The notes: generated by a model from the sequence alone, not told the origin. Shown: positions 1 to 6,067, numbered from the stretch's first letter. The stretch is 9,354 nt of DNA from Candidatus Aminicenantes bacterium RBG_13_64_14 (GCA_001773855.1 MEXZ01000053.1:1-9354); one strand, 5' to 3'. Translations and numbers: made by a program.

Positions 1-44
1 AACGGCTTTTTCCGCCGTTTCAGGAAGCTTGTCTTTTCCGTCAT
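1..44 (-). CDS. Possible start of a leftward gene, cut by the window edge
   Basis: On the minus strand an ATG at 44-42 opens a frame of 14 codons (M-T-E-K-T-S-F-L-K-R-R-K-K-P) that runs off the left edge without a stop. A GGAAAGG purine run lies about 9 nt upstream of the ATG, which is a usable ribosome binding site, and a perfect TATAAT lies further upstream on the same strand (91-86). The peptide is basic, as cytoplasmic N-termini and ribosome-associated proteins often are, but 14 residues cannot identify a family. The stretch could also be non-coding. Confidence 0.3.
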   Translation of the reverse strand, partial: MTEKTSFLKRRKKP

Positions 45-85
45 GGTTTGAAGCCTTTCCCGTCGATTTCAGAGGTAGTCAATCT

Positions 86-93
86 ATTATACT
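86..93. promoter_or_regulatory. Overlapping -10 elements for divergent transcription
   Basis: The AT-rich core at 85-93 reads TATACT on the plus strand (88-93, five of six matches to TATAAT) and a perfect TATAAT on the minus strand (91-86). Plus-strand transcription would start near 100 and serve the phosphatase gene at 159; minus-strand transcription would start near 79 and could serve the possible leftward gene at 44. I see no good -35 at the right distance on either strand: the plus-strand hexamer at 65-70 is GATTTC. The call therefore rests on the -10 elements and the divergent layout. Confidence 0.4.
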
Positions 94-158
94 ACGGAAG
101 TCCAGCGAATAAGTTCAAGATTTGCCTTGGGCTGGGGGAGTTGATAAGATAAGGCCCG

Positions 159-980
159 ATGGACGTCCGCGAGGAGTTTTCGAGAATCGGCGAGGCCGTT
201 GTCCGCGAGGCCGGCCGGTACCTGCAGGAAAACTTCGGCCGGAGGATCGAAGTGTCCCTCAAGGGGGCCGTCGACCTGGTCACCCCGTTCGACCTGGAGG
301 CCCAGGAGATCCTCGTCGGCCGCCTCTCGGCCGCCTTCCCGACGCATGGCTTCCTGGCCGAGGAGGGCCTCGCCCGGACGGGAAGCTCCGACTGGCGGTG
401 GATCATCGACCCCCTCGACGGAACGACCAACTACGCCCACACCTTCCCCGTTTTCAGCGTCGCCGCGGCCCTCGAGCGAGCCGGCCGGGTCGTCCTGGGG
501 TTCGTCTATGACCCGATGAGGGAAGAGATGTTCATGGCCTCGGCCGGGCGGGGGGCGTTCTTGAACGGCGCCGCGATCCGGGTTTCGGGCGTCTCCGACC
601 TGGGGGCGAGCCTTCTTGCGACAGGCTTCCCCTACGACCTGAGGACGAGCCCCGTCAACAACATGGGCCATTGGAGGCGCTTCATCGTCAGGGCCCAGGC
701 GATCCGCCGCTGCGGGTCGGCGGCCCTGGACCTTTCGTATGTCGCCTGCGGCCGCTTCGACGGCTTCTGGGAGCTCAAGCTCAAGCCTTGGGACGTGGCC
801 GCGGGGGCCTTGATCGTGGCCGAAGCGGGCGGGCGGGTCAGCGATTTCCGAGGGGCGGAATTTGGATTAGAGGCCCCGGGGATCCTGGCCACGAACGGGC
901 GGATCCACCAGGGGATGCTCGATGTTCTTGCGGGGGACGAAACGGCAGGAGGGACCGATGGCCCGGATGACCGCACCTAA
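159..980 (+). CDS. suhB: Inositol monophosphatase family protein (SuhB-like)
   Basis: This is a Mg2+-dependent sugar-phosphate phosphatase of the inositol monophosphatase family, probably cytoplasmic, 273 residues against about 260-270 usual. The metal-binding motif A, WIIDPLDGTTNY, is intact at about 81-92 with D84, D87, G88 and T89. The upstream acidic pair E68-E69 sits in FLAEEG, and motif B, WDVAAGALIVAEAGG, begins at W211 with metal ligand D212. The substrate could be inositol-1-phosphate, histidinol phosphate or another small phosphate ester; the sequence does not decide this. The start at ATG 159 follows an in-frame TAA at 150-152, so the gene cannot begin much earlier. Its ribosome site is weak (AAGG four bases upstream). 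The last 23 bases overlap the next gene. The C-terminal tail after about residue 258 is polar and low in complexity, and looks dispensable. The symbol suhB is by family resemblance only. Confidence 0.88.
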   Translation: MDVREEFSRIGEAVVREAGRYLQENFGRRIEVSLKGAVDLVTPFDLEAQEILVGRLSAAFPTHGFLAEEGLARTGSSDWRWIIDPLDGTTNYAHTFPVFSVAAALERAGRVVLGFVYDPMREEMFMASAGRGAFLNGAAIRVSGVSDLGASLLATGFPYDLRTSPVNNMGHWRRFIVRAQAIRRCGSAALDLSYVACGRFDGFWELKLKPWDVAAGALIVAEAGGRVSDFRGAEFGLEAPGILATNGRIHQGMLDVLAGDETAGGTDGPDDRT

Positions 981-1488
981 GGTCTTTTTAGCGTCGGGGA
1001 TCGTGGCTTTGGGCTTCGCCGCCCTCGCTCCGGGCGGGCTCGCGCCCCAAGTCCAGACGCCGGCCGCGGACGGTTCGGCCGTCAAGAAAATCACCGTCCC
1101 GGCCGATGCCGGCTGGGTGGATACGGGGATCGATGTCGGGCCGGGGGAAGAGCTCGTCTTCCGCGCCGCCGGCGAAGTCAGCCTCCAGCGGGGAAACCCC
1201 GACGCCGGCTGCGGCCCCGGAGGGCTCGACGTGATCACCGTCGAGCAGCCGGTCCCGGGCGAGAACCTCGGGGCCCTCATTGGCCGGGTGGCCCAGCTCG
1301 TCTCCACCCGGACGGACGAGGATTCGGGGATGGAGATCCGCGACGAGATCTTCGTCCTTTTCTTTATCGGCCCGGAGAGAACCGTGACCGTCCCCATGAA
1401 GGGGCGGCTCTACCTCGGCCTCAACGAAAACGTCCTCAAGGATAACGCCGGGGAGTTCACCGTTCTCGTGTCCCGGAGCCCGGCCTGA
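958..1488 (+). CDS. Secreted PA-IL/LecA-like lectin-domain protein
   Basis: This 176-residue protein has an N-terminal signal-like segment (basic start, then hydrophobic FLASGIVALGFAALA at about 10-24), so it is probably exported. The mature part resembles the PA-IL (LecA) beta-sandwich family. It has a VPADAGWVDTGIDVGPGEEL opening strand, the GALIGRV turn, FFIGPERTVTVP, and a terminal GRLYLGLNEN...DNAGEFTV block. In LecA the corresponding C-terminal loop supplies calcium and galactose ligands; here L-N-E-N and D-N-A-G occupy that place, so binding is possible but unproven. ATG 958 is chosen because AGGAGGG lies at 947-953, four bases upstream. An ATG at 967 is an alternative, and an in-frame ATG at 922 lacks such a site. 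The gene overlaps the phosphatase gene by 23 bases, which implies co-transcription and probable translational coupling. Confident as a gene, moderately confident in the fold, not in sugar binding. Confidence 0.7.
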   Translation: MARMTAPKVFLASGIVALGFAALAPGGLAPQVQTPAADGSAVKKITVPADAGWVDTGIDVGPGEELVFRAAGEVSLQRGNPDAGCGPGGLDVITVEQPVPGENLGALIGRVAQLVSTRTDEDSGMEIRDEIFVLFFIGPERTVTVPMKGRLYLGLNENVLKDNAGEFTVLVSRSPA

Positions 1489-1501
1489 GATCGGACAGGT
1501 C

Positions 1502-2860
1502 TTAAGGCGTTTCCTCGGCCGCCTTCGCGGCCAGGTGCCCGTCCATGAATTGGGTGTTATACCGCCCGGCGAGGAAATCGGCGTTGGACAGGATGTCCAG
1601 GTGGAGGGGGATGTTCGTCTTGATCCCGACGATGGTCGTCATTTCGAGAGCCGCCCGCATCTTACGGATGGCCAAATCCCGGTTCGGCGCGTAAGCGATG
1701 ATCTTGGCTACCAGCGAATCGTAGTCCGGAGGGACGACCCAGCCCCCGTAGGCGGCGGAATCGACGCGGATGCCTTCGCCCCCCGGCAGGACCAGGAAAT
1801 CTATTTTTCCAGGCGAGGGAACGAAGGTCGCCGGGTCCTCGGCGTTGATCCGGCACTCGATGGCATGGCCCCGCATCACGAGATCGAAGGGGAAGCCGAA
1901 CTTCTCGCCCGAGGCGATCCTGATCTGGGCCTTGATGAGGTTGATCCCGTAGACCATCTCCGTGATGGGGTGCTCGACCTGGACGCGGGCGTTGGCCTCC
2001 ATGAAATAGAACTTGTGGTTCTCGTCGACCAGGAACTCGAAGGTGCCCAGGCTCTGGTAGCCGACTTCGGAGGCCGCGTCCTCGACTTCCTTCATCATCT
2101 TCCTGCGGGTCTTTTCGTCGATGAACGGGGAAGGCGTTTCCTCGATGAGCTTCTGGTATTTCCTCTGGACGGAACACTCCCGCTCGCCGAAGGCGGTGAC
2201 TTTTCCCTTTTTGTCCCCGATGACCTGGATCTCGATGTGCCGGCCCCCGGTGACGTACTTTTCGATATAGAGCGAGGGGTCGTTAAAAGCCGCCTTGGCC
2301 TCGCCCTGGGCGATGGGGAACTGGTCCTCGAGCTGGGAGGACGAGCGGCAGATCCGCATCCCCTTGCCGCCGCCGCCGGCCGCGGCCTTGATGATCACGG
2401 GAAAGCCGATTTTCGCGGCGATCTTCTTGGCCACGGCTAGGTCGTCGATGACGGTGTCGCTCCCCGGCAGGATGGGCAGCCCGGCCTTTTTCATTGTCTG
2501 GCGGGCCTTGTTCTTGTCGCCCATGAGCCTGATGATGGACGGCGGCGGGCCGATGAAGACCAGACCGTGGGTCTCGCAGATCTCGGCGAACTTGGCGTTC
2601 TCCGCGAGGAAACCGTAGCCGGGGTGGATGGCGTCGGCGCGGGTGATGTCGACCGCGCTCAGGATGTTGGCGATATTGAGGTAGCTCTCGGAGGCCTTGG
2701 CCGGGCCGATGCAGACCTTCTCGTCCGCGAGCAGGACGTGCAGGGATTGGCGGTCGGCTTCCGAATAAACAGCGACCGTCTTTATGCCGAGCTCACGGGC
2801 GGAGCGGATGATGCGGAGGGCGATCTCTCCGCGGTTAGCGACCAGGATTTTCGAGATCAT
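1502..2860 (-). CDS. accC: Acetyl-CoA carboxylase, biotin carboxylase subunit
   Basis: AccC carboxylates the biotin on the carrier protein AccB using ATP and bicarbonate, the first half-reaction of malonyl-CoA synthesis for fatty acids. The 452-residue length matches the stand-alone subunit (about 449). The N-terminal domain opens with [21 protein letters not shown]-grasp residues include K116 in MGDK, K158 and the glycine loop GGGGKG at 162-167. The catalytic and metal segment [14 protein letters not shown] covers E288, N290, R292 and E296, in close register with the E. coli numbering. The C-terminal domain begins around [10 protein letters not shown] and VPSPGKI. No fused carrier or carboxyltransferase domain follows. 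It lies 6 nt downstream of accB in the same direction, with AAGG just upstream of ATG 2860, so the two are surely one transcript. A pyruvate or propionyl-CoA carboxylase subunit is a less likely alternative because of the adjacent AccB-type carrier. Confidence 0.96.
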   Translation of the reverse strand: MISKILVANRGEIALRIIRSARELGIKTVAVYSEADRQSLHVLLADEKVCIGPAKASESYLNIANILSAVDITRADAIHPGYGFLAENAKFAEICETHGLVFIGPPPSIIRLMGDKNKARQTMKKAGLPILPGSDTVIDDLAVAKKIAAKIGFPVIIKAAAGGGGKGMRICRSSSQLEDQFPIAQGEAKAAFNDPSLYIEKYVTGGRHIEIQVIGDKKGKVTAFGERECSVQRKYQKLIEETPSPFIDEKTRRKMMKEVEDAASEVGYQSLGTFEFLVDENHKFYFMEANARVQVEHPITEMVYGINLIKAQIRIASGEKFGFPFDLVMRGHAIECRINAEDPATFVPSPGKIDFLVLPGGEGIRVDSAAYGGWVVPPDYDSLVAKIIAYAPNRDLAIRKMRAALEMTTIVGIKTNIPLHLDILSNADFLAGRYNTQFMDGHLAAKAAEETP

Positions 2861-2866
2861 CGGGCC

Positions 2867-3394
2867 TTAACTCAAGGGCAGGATGGCGAAGAGCTTCTGG
2901 CCGTATTCCACAGGCTCGGCGTTTTCGCCGTAAATCTCGACGACCGTCCCGTCCACGTCGGCTTCGATCTCGTTCATCAGCTTCATGGCTTCGATGATGC
3001 AGAGCGTCTGGCCTTTCTTGACGACGTCGCCGATGTCGACGAAGGGGGGAGACGCCGGGTCGGAGGCTCGGTAGAACATCCCGACCATGGGCGAAGTGAT
3101 CATGTGGTGGCCCTTGGCCACATCGATGGCCAGGGCCCTGGCCTCGGCGGCCGCCGCGCGCTCGTGCGGAGCGGCAGGGCCGGTGGCCGGGCCGGCGGGC
3201 GGGACGATGGCCGAGGGCGCCGGCTGGGGAGCGTTCCGGCCGATCTTGATCTTCAGGCCCTCGACTTCGAGCTCGAAAACCGACAGGCCTTTCTCTTCGA
3301 GAAGGCCGATGAGCTTCCGCAGCTCGTCGTAGTCGATCTTCCCGCTCTTGGCGATTTCTTCCGGACCGACCGGCTGCTTGTTCTTGTCGTTCAT
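2867..3394 (-). CDS. accB: Acetyl-CoA carboxylase, biotin carboxyl carrier protein
   Basis: AccB carries covalently bound biotin between AccC and the carboxyltransferase. From ATG 3394 it is 175 residues. The first 50 or so residues form the conserved charged helix region ([20 protein letters not shown], then [12 protein letters not shown]). A flexible Ala/Pro linker follows at about 54-90. The C-terminal biotinyl domain contains [11 protein letters not shown], the EAMKLMNEI biotinylation motif with acceptor lysine near K137, and GQKLFAI at the end. The 'thumb' segment between TSPMVG and EAMK fits the bacterial AccB type. The start was chosen because a GAGGTGG run lies about 8 nt upstream of ATG 3394. 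A GTG at 3406, inside that same run, would add four residues but leave no ribosome site. It is the promoter-proximal gene of accB-accC. Confidence 0.95.
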   Translation of the reverse strand: MNDKNKQPVGPEEIAKSGKIDYDELRKLIGLLEEKGLSVFELEVEGLKIKIGRNAPQPAPSAIVPPAGPATGPAAPHERAAAAEARALAIDVAKGHHMITSPMVGMFYRASDPASPPFVDIGDVVKKGQTLCIIEAMKLMNEIEADVDGTVVEIYGENAEPVEYGQKLFAILPLS

Positions 3395-3423
3395 ACCCTT
3401 ATCCACCTCGTGAAAGTGTATTT

Positions 3424-3452
3424 ACCTTAACGGCATCCCCCCGAAATGTCAA
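3424..3452 (-). promoter_or_regulatory. Promoter of accB-accC
   Basis: Read on the minus strand, a perfect -35 TTGACA (3452-3447) is followed after exactly 17 bases by TAAGGT (3429-3424), which keeps the first, second and last bases of the -10 consensus. Transcription would start near 3417, giving a leader of roughly 23 nt that contains the GAGGTGG ribosome site of accB. The -35 is strong and the -10 only fair. Confidence 0.6.
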
Positions 3453-3473
3453 GAAGGGCCTCGGGTGCTTGAT

Positions 3474-3502
3474 TTGACTGGCTTCGGCGGTTCTCCTATT
3501 AT
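3474..3502 (+). promoter_or_regulatory. Promoter of ffh
   Basis: TTGACT (3474-3479), a 17-base spacer and TATTAT (3497-3502) make a close match to the sigma70 consensus (five of six in each hexamer). The predicted start near 3509 leaves a leader of only about 14 nt before ATG 3523, with the purine-rich GAGGGA ribosome site (3508-3513) at its very 5' end. The -35 lies 21 bp from the oppositely directed -35 of accB, so an activator or repressor bound between them could affect both. Confidence 0.7.
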
Positions 3503-3522
3503 GACCCGAGGGATAGAACGCG

Positions 3523-4845
3523 ATGTTCGACCAGCTTTCCGAACGCCTCGAGAGGATGATGAAGTTCCTCCGGGGCGAGGTCACGGTCACGGACAAGAAC
3601 ATGGCCGAGGCCTTGAAGATGATGCGCCTGGCCTTCCTCGAGGCGGACGTCAACTACAAGGTCGTCAGGGATTTCGAGGCCCGGATCAAGGAAAAGGCCC
3701 TGGGCGAGGAGGTCCTGCGGAGCCTCAGCCCCGCCCAGCAGGTCATCAAGATCGTCCGCGACGAGCTCGCCGGCATCTTGGGGGGCCGGCAGAAACCCCT
3801 GCTGTTCTCGAGCCGCCCGCCGTCGGTCATCATGTTGGTCGGCCTCCAGGGAAGCGGCAAGACGACCACCTGCGGCAAGCTCGCCCGCTGGGTTGCCGGC
3901 ATCGGGAAAAGCCCCCTCCTCGTGTCGTTCGACCTGAAGCGGCCGGCGGCCCAGGAGCAGTTGAAGACGATCGCCGCGTCCCTGGGCTTCCCGTTCTACG
4001 AGATGACCTCTGCCCGGATGGCCTCCCCGAAAGAGGCCCTCAAGGAGCTCCTCGTCCACGCGGCGAACAGGGGCTTCGATCCCCTTATCGTCGACACGGC
4101 CGGCCGTCTCCACGTCGACGACGAGCTCATGGAGGAACTTCGCCTCGTCCGGGCGATCCTCGATCCGATCGAAGTCGTCTACGTCGGCGACGCGATGACC
4201 GGCCAGGACGCCGTGCGCAGCGCCCAGGCCTTCGAGGAGAAGATCGGGCTGACATCGGTCATCCTGACCAAGCTCGACGGCGATGCGAGGGGAGGGGCGG
4301 CCCTGTCCATCGTCGCCGTGACCGGCCGGCCCATCAAGTTCATCGGTGTGGGCGAGAAGTCCGACAAGCTCGAGGTCTTCCACCCCGAGCGCATGGCCTC
4401 GCGCATCCTGGGCCTGGGCGACGTTCTCTCCCTCGTCGATAAAGCCCAGGGCGAGGCTGATGTCGCCGAGGCCGAGGAGATGGCCCGCAAGCTCCGCAAG
4501 CAGGAGTTCACCCTCGAGGATTTCAAGAAACAGATCGTCCAGATGAAGAAAATGGGATCGCTCTCGGACCTCCTCGGCCACCTCCCCCAGGTGGGCCCGT
4601 TCAAGAACCTGGCCAAGGCCCAGGTCGACGACCGGAAGATCGCCCACTTCGCGGCCATCATCGATTCGATGACACCCGAGGAGAGGGAGAACCCGAGAGT
4701 GCTCAACGGCAGCCGCCGGGCCCGGATCGCCCGCGGCAGCGGCAGGCCGGTCAACGAGATCAACCAGCTGGTCAGGCAGTTCCAGGAAATGCAAAAGATG
4801 ATGAAGAGGTCGGCCGTCCAGAAACTGCTCGGCGGTCTGAAGTAG
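3523..4845 (+). CDS. ffh: Signal recognition particle GTPase Ffh (SRP54)
   Basis: Ffh binds 4.5S/SRP RNA and signal sequences on nascent chains and, with its receptor FtsY, directs ribosomes to the membrane. The 440-residue protein shows all parts. The N domain is a helical bundle (about 1-100, starting MFDQLSERLERMMKFLRGE). The GTPase G domain has the P-loop GLQGSGKTT (107-115), DTAGR (191-195) and TKLDGD (249-254, guanine specificity), plus GVGEKSDKLEVF at the G/M border. The methionine-rich M domain contains MKKMGSLSDLLGHLP, SMTPEERENP and the RNA-binding RRARIARGSG, then FQEMQKMMK. The C-terminus is a little shorter than in E. coli (453). Transcription is from its own promoter at 3474. 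It lies next to the rpsP cluster, as in many bacteria, but is separated from it by an opposite-strand gene. Confidence 0.98.
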   Translation: MFDQLSERLERMMKFLRGEVTVTDKNMAEALKMMRLAFLEADVNYKVVRDFEARIKEKALGEEVLRSLSPAQQVIKIVRDELAGILGGRQKPLLFSSRPPSVIMLVGLQGSGKTTTCGKLARWVAGIGKSPLLVSFDLKRPAAQEQLKTIAASLGFPFYEMTSARMASPKEALKELLVHAANRGFDPLIVDTAGRLHVDDELMEELRLVRAILDPIEVVYVGDAMTGQDAVRSAQAFEEKIGLTSVILTKLDGDARGGAALSIVAVTGRPIKFIGVGEKSDKLEVFHPERMASRILGLGDVLSLVDKAQGEADVAEAEEMARKLRKQEFTLEDFKKQIVQMKKMGSLSDLLGHLPQVGPFKNLAKAQVDDRKIAHFAAIIDSMTPEERENPRVLNGSRRARIARGSGRPVNEINQLVRQFQEMQKMMKRSAVQKLLGGLK

Positions 4846-4857
4846 GCCCTGCCGCTT

Positions 4858-5646
4858 TCACCCTTTGAGGACATGGTCGACGCATTCGAGCCAGAACGCG
4901 GCGTAGTCTTCCCAAAAGATGAAGTTGCACCCCCAGTGGGGGGCGGGGTCGGACATGTAGGCCAGGACCCGGCCGCGGCCGCAGGCCCTGACGGCCAGGA
5001 GCGGGTCGCCCGAATCTTTGACCTCGAGGAGGACCCTCCCCTCGGGGATGGACATCGTCTTGTTGTACCCCAGGATGGGCGGCATGGTCCTCAGGTTGAT
5101 CGCCTTGAAGAAGCGCTCGCCGGCCACCGTCAGTTCGGCGTCGAACCCTTCCGTGCTCTCGACGAGGTCCTCGTGGTCGAGACAGCGGACGGGGAGGACC
5201 TCACGGAGCCGGGTCCTGCCCCAGCCTCCCTTGCCCAGCTCGCCCGTGAAGGAATACCAGCCGCCGAGAAAGAGGGCCGCCGTGCCGTCCTTGATGGCCT
5301 CGACCGTCAGGCGGATCCTGTCCGGATAGGTCAGGACGGCCGTCCCGAATTTCCCCCGGTCGAAGAAGTTCGGGGCGAGCTGGAAGAGCTTGGCGTCGAC
5401 GTCGCTGAAGATGAGCACATCATAGGAGGTCAGGATGGCTTCGTAGTCGCCCGGGCCGAGCTTGTTGTAGAAATCCCAGGCCGGAACGGATTCGACCGTA
5501 TGTTTCCCGGTGGATTCCAGGGCGTCCTTCAGCCATTTCCCGTAGTTGACGATGTCGAGCCCCTTGGGGGAATGGTAAAAAGGCGTTTCGGCGAAGACCG
5601 GCCCCGTCAGGACGGCCCAATCTCCCACGTAATAGATCTTGGCCAT
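4858..5646 (-). CDS. Putative glutamine amidotransferase-fold protein, DUF1355/PF07090 type
   Basis: This 262-residue protein resembles the PF07090 group of class I glutamine amidotransferase-like proteins, a Rossmann-like cytoplasmic fold of unknown role. Recognisable stretches are the start AKIYYVGDWAVLTGPVFAE, VLIFSDVDAKLFQL, YPDRIRLTVEAI, LFLGGWYSFTGELGKGGWGR, LPVRC, and a C-terminal DPAPHWGCNFIFWEDYAAFW block. The turn where active amidotransferases carry the nucleophilic cysteine (G-x-C-x-G) reads GGWYSF. Hydrolysis of glutamine by that mechanism is therefore unlikely; a binding or sugar-related role is possible but unproven. ATG 5646 is chosen because AGAAGGAGT lies at 5662-5654, eight bases upstream; the frame stays open to 5751 but without a comparable site. 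It faces ffh with a 12-nt gap and diverges from rpsP. There is no operon partner to suggest a function. Confidence 0.85.
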   Translation of the reverse strand: MAKIYYVGDWAVLTGPVFAETPFYHSPKGLDIVNYGKWLKDALESTGKHTVESVPAWDFYNKLGPGDYEAILTSYDVLIFSDVDAKLFQLAPNFFDRGKFGTAVLTYPDRIRLTVEAIKDGTAALFLGGWYSFTGELGKGGWGRTRLREVLPVRCLDHEDLVESTEGFDAELTVAGERFFKAINLRTMPPILGYNKTMSIPEGRVLLEVKDSGDPLLAVRACGRGRVLAYMSDPAPHWGCNFIFWEDYAAFWLECVDHVLKG

Positions 5647-5671
5647 GTCGATGACTCCTTCTGACGAGGAT

Positions 5672-5701
5672 AGGATAACAGAGACGGCCTCGGAGAGGCA
5701 A
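5672..5701 (-). promoter_or_regulatory. Promoter of the DUF1355-type gene
   Basis: On the minus strand TTGCCT (5701-5696) is followed after 18 bases by TATCCT (5677-5672). The bases just before the -10 form TGT (5680-5678), giving an extended -10 of TGtTATCCT. The start would be near 5665, with a leader of about 19 nt carrying AGAAGGAGT. It is a fair match rather than a strong one. Confidence 0.5.
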
Positions 5702-5722
5702 CGATTTTTCCCGAGCCCGGGG

Positions 5723-5751
5723 TTGACTTGCCCCTCGAATTCCGGTATCAT
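5723..5751 (+). promoter_or_regulatory. Promoter of the rpsP-khpA-rimM-trmD-rplS-rnhB cluster
   Basis: TTGACT (5723-5728), a spacer of exactly 17 bases and TATCAT (5746-5751) form a close sigma70-type match. The predicted start near 5758 leaves a leader of about 30 nt before rpsP. The -35 is identical to that of the ffh promoter and the spacing is the same, so the two units may be driven to similar levels. No hairpin or operator is evident in the leader. Confidence 0.7.
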
Positions 5752-5789
5752 TTTTCAGCAGTTACCTCTATCTCGAAAGTGAAACCACA

Positions 5790-6056
5790 ATGATAACCAT
5801 GCGCTTGATGAGATTCGGCACCAAGAAAAAACCGACCTACCGGATCGTCGTTATGGACTCGAAAAGAGCCCGCCAGAGCCAGGCCTTGGACACGCTGGGC
5901 ACCTATACCCCGCTGGACGATCCGGCCGGCGTCAAGATCGACCTCGAAAAGGCGAACCAGTGGCTTTCGAAAGGCGTTCGGCCGTCGAGAACCGTTCAAT
6001 CCCTTCTGGATAGAGTTGCCAAGCGCAAAAAACCCGCCCAAGTCGCGAAATCTTAA
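5790..6056 (+). CDS. rpsP: 30S ribosomal protein S16
   Basis: S16 is a small primary 16S rRNA-binding protein needed for 30S assembly. The 88-residue length is normal (about 80-90). The family signature is plain: [20 protein letters not shown] at the N-terminus, then [13 protein letters not shown] and VDLEKA-like [21 protein letters not shown], ending in a lysine-rich tail. It is first in the cluster behind the promoter at 5723. ATG 5790 has no real Shine-Dalgarno match: the upstream bases CGAAAGTGAAACCACA offer only a weak purine run. A second ATG at 5799 (residue 4) is an alternative start that would give M-R-L-M-R-F; it too lacks a site. Confidence 0.97.
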   Translation: MITMRLMRFGTKKKPTYRIVVMDSKRARQSQALDTLGTYTPLDDPAGVKIDLEKANQWLSKGVRPSRTVQSLLDRVAKRKKPAQVAKS

Positions 6057-6063
6057 AGGAGGT
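6055..6063 (+). promoter_or_regulatory. Strong ribosome binding site fixing the khpA GTG start
   Basis: AAAGGAGGT is a near-complete anti-16S match and begins inside the rpsP stop codon (TAA 6054-6056). Five bases separate its GGAGG core from GTG 6068. It supports the non-ATG start and is much stronger than the site in front of rpsP, so khpA may be translated well relative to S16. Confidence 0.75.
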
Positions 6064-6067
6064 CGCT

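Noticed and set aside
1..19. Inverted repeat AACGGC...GCCGTT at the left edge, possible terminator
   Set aside because: The stem is six base pairs with a seven-base loop and is followed by only three T residues, and the bases can equally be Lys/Arg codons of the possible leftward gene.
77..82. TTGACT on the minus strand as a -35 element
   Set aside because: Seventeen bases further on the minus strand there is only GAAAGG, with no -10-like hexamer at any acceptable distance, so it does not form a promoter.
922..957. Longer start for the lectin-like gene at 922
   Set aside because: It would place twelve polar residues ahead of the signal-like segment and has no clear ribosome site, whereas AGGAGGG directly precedes ATG 958.
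1535..2440. 301-codon plus-strand open frame opposite accC
   Set aside because: It is the complement of strongly conserved accC codons, low in motif content and rich in Asp/Gly/Leu/Val. It is a composition artefact.
3395..3406. GTG start for accB at 3406
   Set aside because: The GTG lies inside the best ribosome binding site (GAGGTGG), which is correctly spaced for ATG 3394. Choosing GTG would leave accB with no site.
2567..3430. 287-codon plus-strand open frame opposite accC and accB
   Set aside because: It spans the junction of two real genes on the other strand, has no motif, and ends in the accB promoter region.
3499..4794. 431-codon open frame antisense to ffh
   Set aside because: It is in a frame opposed to an unmistakable ffh, has no recognisable motif, and is rich in Asp, Glu, Leu and Gly in the way expected when GC-rich third positions keep an antisense frame free of stops.
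5647..5751. Longer start for the DUF1355-type gene at 5751
   Set aside because: The extra 35 residues do not look like the family's N-terminus, overlap the predicted promoters, and lack a ribosome site. ATG 5646 has AGAAGGAGT eight bases upstream.
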